Of a stretch of DNA of 64,000 nt, positions 47,222 to 59,100 are shown piece after piece. The position numbers and the translations under genes are program-made. Origin of the DNA: Colletotrichum lupini (lineage: Eukaryota; Ascomycota; Sordariomycetes; Glomerellales; Glomerellaceae); NCBI RefSeq assembly GCF_023278565.1, contig NC_064675.1:1426001-1490000 (forward strand). Reading direction: 5' to 3'. How positions within the stretch are numbered: position 1 is the stretch's first letter; the number at the start of each line of letters is the position of its first letter. The notes below the pieces were generated by a model, which saw nothing but the letters and a program-made list of their open reading frames with translations, was not told the origin of the DNA and made no database searches.

Positions 47222-47775
47222 TCAGCCTCGCCGTTGTGAGCGCCGTGAAGACCAACGTGCTCGCCACGGACGAGGTACTGGCCGTTGGGGATGGTCGAAG
47301 GGACGGTGAAGTGGACGTTGTCCTCGCCGTAGCTGCACCACGCGCCAGTACGGAGAGACTCGGCGTTGCCGGCCTTGCAGAGCAGGGACTGGGAGACCTT
47401 ATACCAGGTCCCGGTGCCCTTATCGGAGGCCGCATTGCTGACCGGACTCATGTAGACCTGGGTGGGGCCGGGGTGAAGCATGCCGGTGCCACCGAAGGCC
47501 TGCTTGAGGCCAACCTTGTCGCCAGCCTTGACGGTGAAGACCTTTGCGGCCGCAGTGGCCCCCTTATTGCAGGAGAAATCGGCATCAGTCGGCGAAATAG
47601 AGCCCGAAGGGATATTTTTGAACTTGGTGGGCATGTAGCTGTTTTGATGCTTGCGGATGTAGGTGTTGTCACCACCCTGTTGAGCACCGTTGACGAGGAG
47701 CTTGTCAAACGTGTAGTGAGCAGAGGCCGAGGAGACCAAGCCAAGGACGGCGGAGAGAACAACAGTGGCCTTCAT
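47217..47775 (-). pseudogene. AA9 lytic polysaccharide monooxygenase, 5' part
   Basis: AA9 enzymes are secreted copper enzymes that cleave cellulose or related glycans oxidatively. The ATG at 47775 starts a 19-residue signal peptide (MKATVVLSAVLGLVSSASA). Cleavage leaves His20 as the new N-terminus, the copper-brace His, followed by YTFDKLLVNG. The second copper His is His101 in GMLHPGPTQVYM. Later sections include WYKVSQSLLC, NGQYLVRGEHVGLHGAH and GEAEF. After codon 186 the frame enters the LTR and would add about 39 foreign residues. The axial Tyr and the last 90 residues are at 31238-31512. The ancestral protein would be 277 residues without a CBM1. Both cysteines of the core are present on this side. 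Promoter and start look intact, so a truncated transcript is possible, but the product would lack part of the copper site. Confidence 0.93.
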
Positions 47776-50036
47776 ATCTGCGATTGGAGATACGCGGAAA
47801 AGAATGGAATGACTTCAAGTCAGGTAAAGAGTGAATGATAAAGAGAGAGTAGGAAGAAGAATGATAGGATAGTCACGTTGGTGTGCTGTGCTGAGTTTAG
47901 AAGCCTGTAGATGCGATCAGCACATGCCTTATATAATGTTGAGTAGAAGTATTAACCATAGCACACACACACGCACAAGTAAATCAAAATTTGGTTCACG
48001 AAGTTGAGGCTAGACATGCTTGTGGAGCTTAGCAGCAGGATGTAGGCGCCCATTCCGAGCCAAGAGTTCGGTTTAGATTGCCAACAGAAAGCGGCAAACG
48101 CTAGAGCTCGGATGAAATCCCTGCTTTAGACAAAAGCTCTAGCAAAATCCTCCAAACACGCTACGGTAAGCATAAACGACCTGCTCGGGATCGATTTTGT
48201 GGAGAAAGCGAGGGAAACCCCTGAGCGCCGATGTGGCCTTCAACATGGGTTGGTTGAGATTGCATCTATAGCACTGACGAAGGGACTTGTGATTCAGTCA
48301 CTTCGTCAGCGGACACACGAGAACGGTAGGAATCAGCAAGTGCCCATAGGATTCACTTTGTAGGATGATATGGAAGCCACTATCGCTGCGTCCAGAACGC
48401 GCAGGACTGTAAACTTGGAAAAGAAGTTTCATCGCAGCTCTGATGTGACCCTGGCGATAACACAATGGCCAAGCCCCTAGTAATTCAATCCCCAAAGGTT
48501 CAGAGACAGTGCTACGGTCACTGACGAGCTGGAAGGGACGTTATGGAGTCCACTTCCCATCCAGGAATTAGGCCTGGACAGAATTCTTGGTGACGCCCCC
48601 TAAAATACCTAGGTGGCCATTCCCGTCCTATGCTTCTGATCCTTGCGATTGGAAGAGGGTCATATACCGTACCTCGATACACAAATGGCAAGCGAATGGT
48701 GGCTAGTTTCAGCGCCTTGTTGTGTTTTCCTCCGTCATCTAGAGCAACTTGACAGCAACAAGCATCTATTGGAGTTGATGTCAGATGATATGTATTGTAC
48801 GCAAGCTAAAAGTTCTAGAGACTCCAGATAAACCAGGGAAGTCTCCTGCCCGGAACCGAGCGCTAGCTCATGTATCATCGAATCTGCAAATTGAATCATA
48901 ATATCCGGTCATGCGATTGGAGTTGCTGGGCGCGAATGGTAAACGGAGTACATTTATGATGGGCCACGGCGTTGACCTTTGAGTTGAAAACCGGGCTCGT
49001 ATCTCAAACTAGAGCGATCAAATTTCTTGATCAAATTCTTTGACCCTTATGAAACGTTTGAAGCTCAAATAATTAAATGAATGTAACCCTTAATTGATGC
49101 GGAAAAGAGTCATCGCGCATGCGAACCTCTCGCGCCTCGGAACAGCCTGAGTTTCGGGGAGTGGGAAACACAGATGATGGTTTGTTAACGGGAGTCGATA
49201 GGATCTTACAAGGCGTGTCTGACCAAGCGAGGACCTTTCATTTGGAAATAAGCCCAGTGATAGGTCCGTTTCTATGCCAGAGCCTCGAATACGGAAACAG
49301 GTGGCACGGCTGAGAAGTTCACAGAGGATGGAGGGCTCTGCGGGAGAGACGCAGGATGGACGCCGCTCCAGGGCTGTTAAAAGCGGCTAAAGTGCTCGGA
49401 AGACCCTAAGTATCTGATGTTGGCGGGGACCTAGGGAAAGCCGTTAAAAGTCGCGAACGGTTCGGACTATTCGTAAAGGCTCGTCAATCCTCGGCACCTA
49501 TCCACAAAGTAAGGAGTCGGCATGATCCGCTCTATAGGTGAAACCTGGGGCTTGAAATCGAACCACCTAGTGCCTCTAGCAGATTTAGTAGCAGTTGTGA
49601 TTTGACGACATGGCTGTTCTAATACGTGACCAATGTTTTTATCCCTTCAAGGCCATGCCGAGTGCGACAGGGTAGCAGTGCCAGGCCACCATATATTGTT
49701 TTCCAGGGCTTATTATGTCAGAATTAGTCAATGTAGCATTTTAGTCGAGACCAGATGTTTTTCTAGTTTCGGCATGCCATGTAAAGTTTTGTTCCTGCTT
49801 AAGCCGCTAGATTCTTTGGCTAATTGTGATCAACTTGATGGTTGGCATTGAGAACGCAGTAGAGCATACTCCCAAAGCATCTGGAAACAGAGAAGAACCC
49901 CAGATCACTTGAGATGGCGCTGCCAACTTTGGCGATTTCCAATCGTTGCATCCAAGCCGCTAGCATCCTCATAAGGACTCTATAAGGTATTCAGAGCATG
50001 CAGCTCAATCTAGAAACCACTTGACGCACCAGGGTT
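47776..50036. other. Intergenic region upstream of the AA9 5' part
   Basis: Contains the former AA9 promoter, including a CA-rich stretch near 47962-47975. Open frames to 50036 are short and unrecognised. I see no gene. Confidence 0.5.
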
Positions 50037-51795
50037 TTATTCGCAAACAAATGACTCCCAACTGTCAACATCTGACCCTACAAGCTTGGCCGTACGAGGC
50101 CATCGGCATAGCCTTTTGGTTCTATCGCTTCCATCTGCGGGCGATGTTCCCGAAAGGGCTTCAGGATCCTTCTTCTGCTCCACCCACTCGACTAAGGCTT
50201 CGAGGGAGTTCTGTTTCCCGGGAACGTGAGTATAACTCGAGGCACCTCCGCAATGGCCACCACCTACATAAAGAACCTCATTAATCGCGCGCTCAAGGAA
50301 AGCCACATAATGGCGGCTACCAATCTAAACTTACCTGGAACCATAAATAAAGATAACCACTCATCTCGATCGCCACCTGTCACCTGACTGATCTCTTTCA
50401 AATGATCAATGGGCCAGGTTGCCGCATTGAAAGGGTCGGCCCATCCTTGCGTTACAAGAAGCTTTCCTCCCCTGTTCTTGAAGGAAGTCAGGTTGGGACT
50501 GACGGAGTCAATCAAGCTTCCAACCTTGAGATCCAGCGCATCCACATCGCTAGCCCAGTCGAATGTGCTGCCATTGTAATTCAAGTCGTCGAATACCATG
50601 TTTTGCAGGAGAGGAAGAGAGAACGAAAGGGACAAACGACCCTCCTGCATCATCCATTCCGACTCACTGCCCAGACCAAACCCAGGGTAGATGCTGGTAT
50701 TGCTCAGGGAATGGCGGGGTCCCGCGTATATATTCTTGGCAGCTGTGAGTTGTTCAGATGTCAAACAATGTGACGAGTTAGTAGCGGGCGTCGTGCAAGC
50801 GAGCTTGTCCAAGTCAAATGTGCATGCAAGTGGATTCTCGAGGACTCGGTCCTCAACACCGTCTAGCGTGTCGCACTTGTCTAACACGGCATTTGCGATC
50901 AAGTCGAGTGATCCTTGTGGCAAGAACGAAGCACCCTGAGAGGTGTTAGCAGTAACTACTGAATTTCATCCTGGGCCGAGAGATATAACATCATGCCCTT
51001 CAAGAGCAGGCATAGACTTAGAACAGCATGAACTTACCAGAGTCACCTGCTGGTTCCACAGAAAGGACAGCGCCAGATGCGAGTACCAATTACCCGGACA
51101 GCCGGCAACAATGCCGTCGAATAGCTGAGGGTGATACTGAGCAAGTGCAAAGCCTTGGGCTCCACCGGTCGAACATCCCTTGTAATAGGTATGTTGCGGA
51201 GACTTTTCATAGTAAAACGTTGCGATTTCTTTCGCTACAGGCGTGAAGAGCGCGATAGAATTGCGGATCCATGCAAGGACTTGATTCTGGTCGTGAAGGA
51301 ACGGCAAGTAGATGCCACCTGGGTATGCATCGCCGTCGTTATTATCTGAAGCAAGATGACCGCTGTCCCCCCCCGAAGTTGCGAAGCCCTTGTTGACGTT
51401 TTCTAGCATTGAGGCATAGTCGATTCGACCAGCCAAGCCGCCATTGCCTGTCCACTTATTAACCAAGATCCCGGATCTACTAAATGATCTTGCAGCCTAC
51501 CGACAGCTAGGAACTTGTCATTATACGCGATGCTTTCTGGAAGCCAGACTTCAAAAAAGATATTATTGTTTACCGGGTATGGAACGCTGCCGTTGACACG
51601 ACAGAATGCGACTTGGTTGAAAGTTCCAGATACGTTGAGCGAGTGAGTCGGTATGGAGCTTGTCGTAATTACTCCGATGTTGCTAGCGAGAGATGCGATC
51701 AAGGTCGGTAATGAGTCGCATTGTGTGCTAAAATTCGCCTTTGCCACGCTCGTAGTAGGCAGAAGCCATAACGCCAAAGTCATTGCGGATAGCAT
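50037..51795 (-). CDS. Secreted tannase/feruloyl esterase-family hydrolase
   Basis: The family hydrolyses galloyl or feruloyl esters of plant phenolics. Four exons (51501-51795, 51038-51447, 50335-50935, 50037-50263; introns 53, 102 and 71 nt) give 510 residues. The chosen start gives a signal peptide (MLSAMTLALWLLPTTSVAKA). The frame stays open upstream to another Met, so a longer membrane-anchored N-terminus cannot be excluded. The family CS-D-HC triad is complete: Ser191 in KGCSTGGAQGF, Asp402 in QGWADPFN and His439 in GGGHCGG (formed across the last splice junction). Cys190 and Cys440 are placed for the bridging disulfide. CDTLDGVEDRV resembles the calcium-binding lid loop. Several NxS/T sites suit secretion. 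Together with the AA9 relic this suggests a plant-material-degrading lifestyle. Tannase versus feruloyl esterase cannot be decided by eye. Confidence 0.92.
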
Positions 51796-52918
51796 GATGC
51801 CAATTATGAATTTACTGTCCCGTTGTTCTCTACGGACAGTCGGTCTGGAACACCTTGAAAGACTATGCGCATCTTTTAAAGATATGACAACGCGCCAGGG
51901 CGGCGGCGGTACTTTGCCATCGTCATTGCATGTGGAGCTGCCAGACTCATTTGCCGGCATCTTCATCCGCTGATCGGGACATGGATCCATCTCTTCATCG
52001 AAGAAAGTATCAACTCGACCGAGTATCTGGGACCTCTTTCGGCCTCGGCGCCGAAGTTGGTGATGGACTATGGACGAGGACGAGAGGGGCTGTGATGGAA
52101 ATCTGTACCAAAAGATGTTGACTGACCAGTCAGAATGGCTGAGGCATACCCCACGGGGAAGAACTGTGAGGGTTACAATGAGGGGAATCTCTGCAGCACT
52201 CGGCCGGCGGCGCCGAAATCCGAGCTCAGAGTCCACCCTGGGAGTCGAGACTCGAGGGCAATCAAATACGACCCGCGATCTCGTCAATCGCACATGACAT
52301 GTACAAGGGGCGAGAACGGGTTTATCCCGCACTTTCTAGCAATATCAGGGGTTGTGGAGGCATTTTGCCCCCAGACCTCGCGTATTGGGGACGTCGTTGC
52401 GTTAGATGGCACAGAAAGACACGTAGCCTCGATCGCTGCAGCATACTTGTTGACTTTGAAACGCATTGAGCCGACTTGTGACTGGTGAGTTCAGGATACA
52501 GGAACTACAGTTGATAAAGGGATTTTCCCGTGGACAATACGTATGAAACCAGAAGACACCGCTCTCCACGGAAGTCGTCATGAGTATGTATTGCCCTGAA
52601 TCATTTAGCTAAATCCAGCTACTGGGTCGAGTGCCTCAGTAGTCAACTTTTCGCCGCCACCCGACTCTCCCAAGACAACAAAGTAAAGTGCTGTCTTTCA
52701 CCTTTCTTGAAACGGTCGAGGTGGGCAGACGATGGGAATCTCAACGCAAAGGAAGGGAATGGGAACAAAGAGAAACTCCATTGTCCTCGATGTGGAACTT
52801 CTGGTTGACGTGGTACGTGTGCGCCTCCAAGACCTTCAATTTCGAGGGCACCATTTGTCGTAGGCCCAGAGTTTCCCAGAGTTCCCCTTCTTTTCAGCGT
52901 CAAATCCCCATCGCAGGT
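51796..52918. other. Intergenic region
   Basis: The frame upstream of the esterase start stays open to about 52332 but is rich in Arg/Ser/Pro and has no recognised features, so I treat it as leader or promoter DNA. I see no other gene. Confidence 0.5.
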
Positions 52919-54786
52919 CTACAAGGGGTAGATAAACTTGAGATTCTGACGATCAGTCAGATCAAGATCTTCGTTGTGGACCTGGATGACTTCCTCGCCC
53001 GTGTCCAGAACTTCATGCTCCTCACGGTTTTCGTCGTTCTCCAAGATTAGCTGACGCCGACGATTCTCGCGGATCAGATACCATCGGATGATCAGGCACA
53101 TTGCTGGAGAAATGAACCAGAAGGCAGTCATGAAGGCCCAGGGAAGTCGGTAGCGCGGCTTGTACTTGGGCTGCCAGAATCTGAGAAAGCGCATCAGTCA
53201 ATGAACCAAGCATGGTGGCCGCGGAGAGAGCTTACTCAGGGGAGATCATGTTTGCGACTGCTGCGGCAACAACACATGTGGACATCACTGTTAGCTTCTT
53301 AGTGTAGCCGGTTGTTGCTGTACCAGCCCAAGACAGACCGAGAAGATAAGAGGGCTTGAAGGTAGAAATCTGTGTGCCAACGACGAGAGCGATTTTGTTG
53401 GACCAGGGCGATGCCAGCTGAAAAGATTCAGTACTAGAATGGCCTCGCGGCATAGGAAGCTCACCTCGATAATACCCCCAACAAAGCATGGTATGTAAGA
53501 GATCGCACACGTGTAGCCGGTGCCTAGTCGAGTTCCATAGAGCATAGCAGCTGAAACAAGGATAAGGAGTGAGCCGATGAGAGGCTTGGCAATGTTGAAT
53601 AAAGCGCTTTCAGCGGCTGTAAATCCAAACCCGACGATGATCAGCGGCAGTTGCTGCGATGTGTTGTTCGGAAGTTCGTTGAAGAACATGTGAAAACTAT
53701 CGCAACGTTAGACTGTTCAGAGATTTTAGAGGTACCGATTTCGCGAGGAGACCAACATGAACAGCCAACTCTTGGGATCCGAGAAAGCCTCACGAACATG
53801 AGACCACTTCCAGGAAGAGTTTTTGATGCCAGATTGGGCTTCGCGAATGGCTGAGATGGTGTGTATCTTCTCTTCTGTTGAAAGCCACTTTGCTTCTACC
53901 GGAGAGTTGGGCAAGAAGAACACGAGAGGCACGCAGACGATGAACGTAAGAATGACACAGATGATATGCAGCCATTTCCATGATGACAACCCACCAACAA
54001 GAGCGTGACTATCATCAAGGAGAATAAGCTTGTAGGGAACCATGGTAAGCAAGACGTTAGCCAAGCTTCCAGAAGCCCACCATAGAAGTTGGACCCATGG
54101 ACTCTTCTTGGGAGGGAAGAATGCCTGGTGAAGGATTGTGGTACTCGGAACGATCTGGGACTCGGTCTGAACATTTTGTAAAGGTCAGAAGATAAAGTTC
54201 ACATCGTGGAAGTATATAGAAGCCCACATACCATGCCTAGGATGAATCTGAGGGCCATAAGCTCCTTGCCCGTCTTTGCAAGCGGGTGCATGCCGAGCAA
54301 GAAGGCCCAAAGTAGTAAGGAGCCGACGATGAATTGTTTTTGACCAGTCCGCTGGGATAACCAAGCACCAGGCCAGAGGGCGATGAGATAGCCAGTATAG
54401 AACACCACAAAAAGATCGTTGTACTGCTTTTTGGTCATCTCGACATCCTTGAAAATGCCCATCGTACTGGCTTGCGACAGAGTCGACTTATCCAAATGGA
54501 TGAGGAAGGCGATCCACCATGTCTGTCCTAGAAGAAACCAAAAGTTCTTTCGAACAAGTCGCTTCTCAACCTCAGGTGACAGAATTCCAACCTTGTCTTT
54601 GTTGAGATTGTAGAAGACTGTTGTATCGTCGACTTCGCCTTTGGTGACGGCATGTTGCTGTCGTTGTCCCGCAGGCGTTTTTGGAGACGTCGCTTTTCCA
54701 GTTACGATAGGTGTGTGATCAGGTGTGGAATGAGAGATAGGTTCGCTCTCTACGACCTTTTTCTCGAAATCTGTTTCGCTCGACAT
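52919..54786 (-). CDS. MFS transporter, Dal5/allantoate permease-like family
   Basis: A second predicted organic-anion importer of the plasma membrane. Five exons (54232-54786, 53757-54166, 53465-53696, 53236-53417, 52919-53180) give 546 residues. Introns are 65, 60, 47 and 55 nt. The second intron uses an unusual GTTGGT donor, chosen because it alone keeps the frame. A hydrophilic N-terminus of about 80 residues precedes LVRKNFWFLLGQTWWIAFLI (helix 1) and HLDKSTLSQAS. Later segments include VFFLPNSPVEAKWLSTEEK, the loop and helix-7 region and NMISPEFWQPKYKPRY near the C-terminus, all typical of the family. The tail is charged. It shares orientation with the esterase about 1.1 kb downstream and could import aromatic acids it releases, but nothing in the sequence proves this. 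Confidence 0.87.
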
Positions 54787-55603
54787 TTTGGGGCTTCGAT
54801 TTCGCAACGGCTCGAGTTAAATATGCTCGCAACAGAATGTGCTGTTAAGGGTCAAACAATCCAGATTCAGAAGCTTTCGGAAGAGGACTGAGTCTTGGAC
54901 GGCTTAAATATCATCCTAGAAGCCCCAGATCCTCATCGATTCATCCATTATCAACCGATTGTCTTGGCGTTGACTCTTCTGATTTTCCAAGTCTGTATTT
55001 CCAGAGCATCAACCATAGAGGTGGCCTGGGACCAGGATCGGAATCGTCCCTGACCGGCTGGACTAACCCCGGTGAAATCAAGATGAGGCTTTTGATCCTA
55101 AACAGGCAAATGGCAAAAACAAGCAGCAGATGAAGACGACACCAATGAGCTGCTTTGGTAATGCGTGAGAAAGGCAAGGGGCGAAAGCGAGGACATCAAG
55201 GTTGCTCACAGCCCCTGCGTTTTGCGCAGATCTCTATGCAACCGACAAATTCACCCCTGTGAAGACGTAACATATCATACTTTCAGGTCGTAATACCCAT
55301 GTCAGACTCTTGGATATCGGAGAACAAGCCTTCTTGGCGACCGGCCCGAAGCATTGTGGCCTTGGTTAGTGGGGACTGACGCGTCTCATAGGAATGTAAT
55401 GTCGGTCACTGATACCTGAGAAAGGATCGAGTAATACGGCTCATCGATCATTCGCTTTGTGAATTAAATTCCCAAACTCTTAGAAGTATGGCGTGCATCC
55501 TCAAGACCAACAGAATCCTTGATTTTTGTATTCAAGGATTGACAGTAATCAAATTAGTAGTTGGACTTGCGAGAATAGGCACAGTCGCATGCGATCCTAA
55601 TGG
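54787..55603. other. Intergenic region
   Basis: Promoter of the MFS gene on the left and 3' flank of the FAD oxidoreductase on the right. I see no gene. Confidence 0.5.
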
Positions 55604-55915
55604 CTAAGCCTCCTTTGATCCTCCGATATTTCTCGGACCCTCAGGGCCCTCATCTAGGCCGTTGCCCCTGCGAATGTTGTCCCTCCAGCGCCAGTGCTGC
55701 CTCATGAAGGAAGTACTCTGATCACCATGTATCAAAATGTCGGCTGCGTGCTGTAAACATTGTCAGACGATACGCCAAGAAGAGTCGAAGCTTTTGCTAC
55801 TCACCTCGCCAAGCACGGGAAGGAACTTGGCACCGTGTCCACTGCCTCCAGTCGCGACGAAGACAGATCCTTCGGAATAAGTAGGCACATGGTCGATCTG
55901 AAATGATCGGTAAGT
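55604..55915 (-). CDS. FAD-dependent amine/saccharopine-oxidase-like oxidoreductase, 3' exons
   Basis: Two exons, 55805-55897 and 55604-55750 (54-nt intron), encode the C-terminus. The sequence IDHVPTYSEGSVFVATGGSG, then HGAKFLPVLGE, then HAADIL, is the FAD-binding C-terminal signature of sarcosine/L-pipecolate/saccharopine oxidase-type enzymes. The acceptor ATCATTTCAG at 55898-55907 belongs to an intron that now contains the 7-kb copia element. The upstream exon ends at 62970. Joining GACAACTTTTTC to ATCGACCAT keeps phase 0 and restores the usual D-x-F-x-I-D-H-x-P context. The exons themselves are free of stops. Whether the gene still gives spliced mRNA is uncertain. Confidence 0.88.
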
Positions 55916-55920
55916 GAAAA
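55916..55920 (+). repeat. Target-site duplication GAAAA, left copy
   Basis: Identical to 62934-62938. The pair brackets the 202-bp LTRs exactly. Confidence 0.85.
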
Positions 55921-56122
55921 TGTTAGTATCCCTATGACAGGGTAGTTAGTTCGAACCGTAGGTGACGAAGAGATTAATTAAATTATATAAATATCTGCGT
56001 AGGTATAAAAAGGAGGTTTTAACTATAGGTTAGGCTAGCTATAATAATTATAAATAAGGCCCTTAATTAGCCCCTGCGTAGTTAGCTATATACCGCGGTT
56101 AAATTAAATTTCTAATTTAATA
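55921..56122 (-). repeat. LTR of second copia element, left copy
   Basis: 202 bp, aligned end to end with 62732-62933. Landmarks are GGTAGTTAGTTCGAAC, GACGAAGAGATTAATTAAA and AGGTATAAAAAGGAGGTT. Only its first 50 bp retain much GC. Confidence 0.9.
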
Positions 56123-59100
56123 CTAACTTTCTTTTTTTTTTATTAATTTAACTACTACGGTTAGAAGTATAATTCGACCTCGGGCCCGTTTACTAAGTCG
56201 TTTCTTTTTCCTCCTTTTTTCTTTTCTTTTTATATAACCTATCCCTCTATTTATATAATAACTTTTCCGCTACTTATAAATTACTCTAATCCCTTATTTA
56301 GTATTACTTTTATAAAAGCGTTTACGAAGTTATTTTTATTATTAATCTAACGGATCTTAAGTATCTCGCGCCTTTTATATAATTACTTAAGGGCTATAAT
56401 ATTAATTATAAGCCTCTTTTCTTTCGTCGTTCTTAATTTAATAAAGTATTCGTATAATAAGTAGGAATTAGTATAGATAATTATTAAAATAAGTAAAAGG
56501 CTAATTCGATTAGTAATTTTCTTTAGCGTTATTAAAATTGCGTAAGAGAAGTTAACGCCGTTAATTATATTATAAACCTCCGACGCTAGTATACTTCTCG
56601 TTACCTACTTATTTTTAATTAATAAATAGTAAATTATATTACTATATATAGTAAATTCGCTCTTACTTATACTCTCGTTAACTAGGATAATAATATACCC
56701 TAATTACGAAGTAAAGTCGTTATTATTTATAAATAACTTATTAATAAAAACGTAGAGCTTATTAGTCGCAAGGTCGATTAGGTAATAAACGAGACCTCGA
56801 TTAAGATTCGTTTACTACTACTTAAGCTACTTATTAAGTATTTTAACGTTTTATTTAGTTAAATCTATAGCCTATACTACCTTAGTATAATTAAAAGTTA
56901 TCTTAGGCTAATAAATACTTATAATATATACCCCTCGCATAAGCTTAGCTTTATACCGCTTTTTAATATTAGTTACGTTCGGGTTAACGAGGTTAATTTA
57001 CTCGCCCTACCCTTTTTATTAAAAGACGACGGTTTCCTTTTTAATTATAAAAATCCTATTATTAAATACTAGGGGGGTATTTATTATAAGGACCTCTTTT
57101 AGCTTTACTACGAAGCCCGCTTTTTAAAGCTCCTTATCCTCTTTTTTTATAAAATTAATATTAAATAGGCCTAATATATTATTAGTTTATATTCTAACGA
57201 TCCTAAATTAGTTACTTTCGTACTCCGCGATTAATAAGCACGGGTTATACGTAGAAGTAACTATTAATAATTAATTAATATAAAAATCGTAATAAGTAGT
57301 TTATTAATAAGTACCCGATTCTACGAGCCTATATAGTAGCTTAAGCACTTTAATAATCGTACTTTTTAAGTACTTACTAGCTATTTCTTTTAGTAAATAA
57401 GCTAGGATTTTCTTTATAAGCCTTATAGCTAATTAAGTATATACCTAAGTAATATTACGGCTCTAAATCTCGTATCCCTTTTTTCGTAGTAATACTATTA
57501 GTACCATTATTAATCGTTAGTTATAGCGCTATATAATAAGCGATTATATAAGTAGCGTCGCTTTTTTAACGTTATTATACTCCTAAATTACGTATTTAGA
57601 CTTCTCGTACAATTAGGGTATTTCTTTTCTTTTAATTTTACGAACTATTTACGATTTAAATATATAGAGGTTTATATACTTTTTTAAATCGTAAAGGATA
57701 AATTAATAGACCCCTTAATTATATAAAGTGTTTATTTTAATAAGATCTAATCCCTTATACGGCTTTTTAATAATTATAATTACGCCTTCTTTACGTAGTT
57801 TAATTACTAACTCGAAATCGGCTTTTTCTTTTACTATATAAAAGGTATTAATTACCTCGTTATTAATAATAAATTGCTACGTTAGTGCTTGCTATTATAG
57901 TCTCTTGCGACGTCTTATTAGTAATATTAGTACCCTTTTAATAATTTCCTTTTCCTTGTCGTCTATTAGTACTACTATAACGATTTTATTAAGGATAATT
58001 TCTTATACCTCTATTACGGGTTATATAACTTCCCCTAGCTCTTCTTCTTTTTATAAACTAAAAATTACCTTAATAAGATCTATATAATATAGTCTAACTA
58101 CCGTAATTAATACCTCGAGTAGCTAGTTACGATCTCTCGTAACTACGTAAGAACGCTCGTTAATAAAAATTAATTTATATAGCCTAGCTTATTATTAAGT
58201 AATTTCGTACTATACTTATATATTTAAATTTAGGAGTATATTTAAATTAACCCTTATATCGGGCCTATTACGCATAGTAATTACCTTATTAACTTACCTT
58301 TTTATACTTACCTCGCATAGTACTTATATTACTTTTTTAACTACTTAAGCTCGCTAGTTTATATTTAATAATAGTAATAAGGCTAAGGTCGTTTTTAAAT
58401 ATACTCTAAATATTAAAAGCGTTAGTATAAGCCCATTAGGCCCTATAGTATCGTTATAGTATTTAAGTACTATTTAGAAGTATTCGTCGTTATCGGAATT
58501 AGGATTTTCCTTTTTAATAATTTTAAACGCTCTTTTTAATTACTAATACGCCCTTTTTACCTTTTTAATACTATAGTGCGCTTCGACGGGCATAACATTT
58601 AACTATATACTATAGGCCGTCGTATTTTTTTTAAATTTTATTAATTTAAAATTAGTATTAGCGTCGGTTTTAATACTATCTAGCAGTCCCTAGTATATAT
58701 TAATCTAGCTTTTTCGTAGAGCTACCTATACTATTTTTACTTATAAATCCCGTAGGAATTGCCCTATTTAAAATAATATAGCCTCGTCGATTATATATAG
58801 GACCGATCGACTATTTAAATAGAAAATATTAATAACGATCTCCTAATTAAAGTTAAGCTTATTACGTAATTTAAATTTAAATTTACGTAGGCTCTACGTA
58901 TTTATTTAATATTAATAATATACTTTTATTAATTACTTTAGCGCCCCTATTTCGATATTATTATTACTTAAATACTTTAAGAGGTTATATAGCCTCGTAA
59001 CTAATAGGTAACTAAATCTTTAGTATAATTATCTAAGCTTACTTTCCGTTAAGTAATTAATTAACTTCGTATCGTTAATAAGCCTTATAAACGCGTACCC

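Noticed and set aside
51796..52332. 179-residue N-terminal extension of the tannase-family protein
   Set aside because: The frame is open, but Arg/Ser/Pro-rich text without family similarity precedes a good signal peptide, so the inner ATG is preferred.
57905..58087. 60-codon plus-strand frame in the second copia element
   Set aside because: Chance opening in RIP-mutated DNA opposite the copia polymerase strand.
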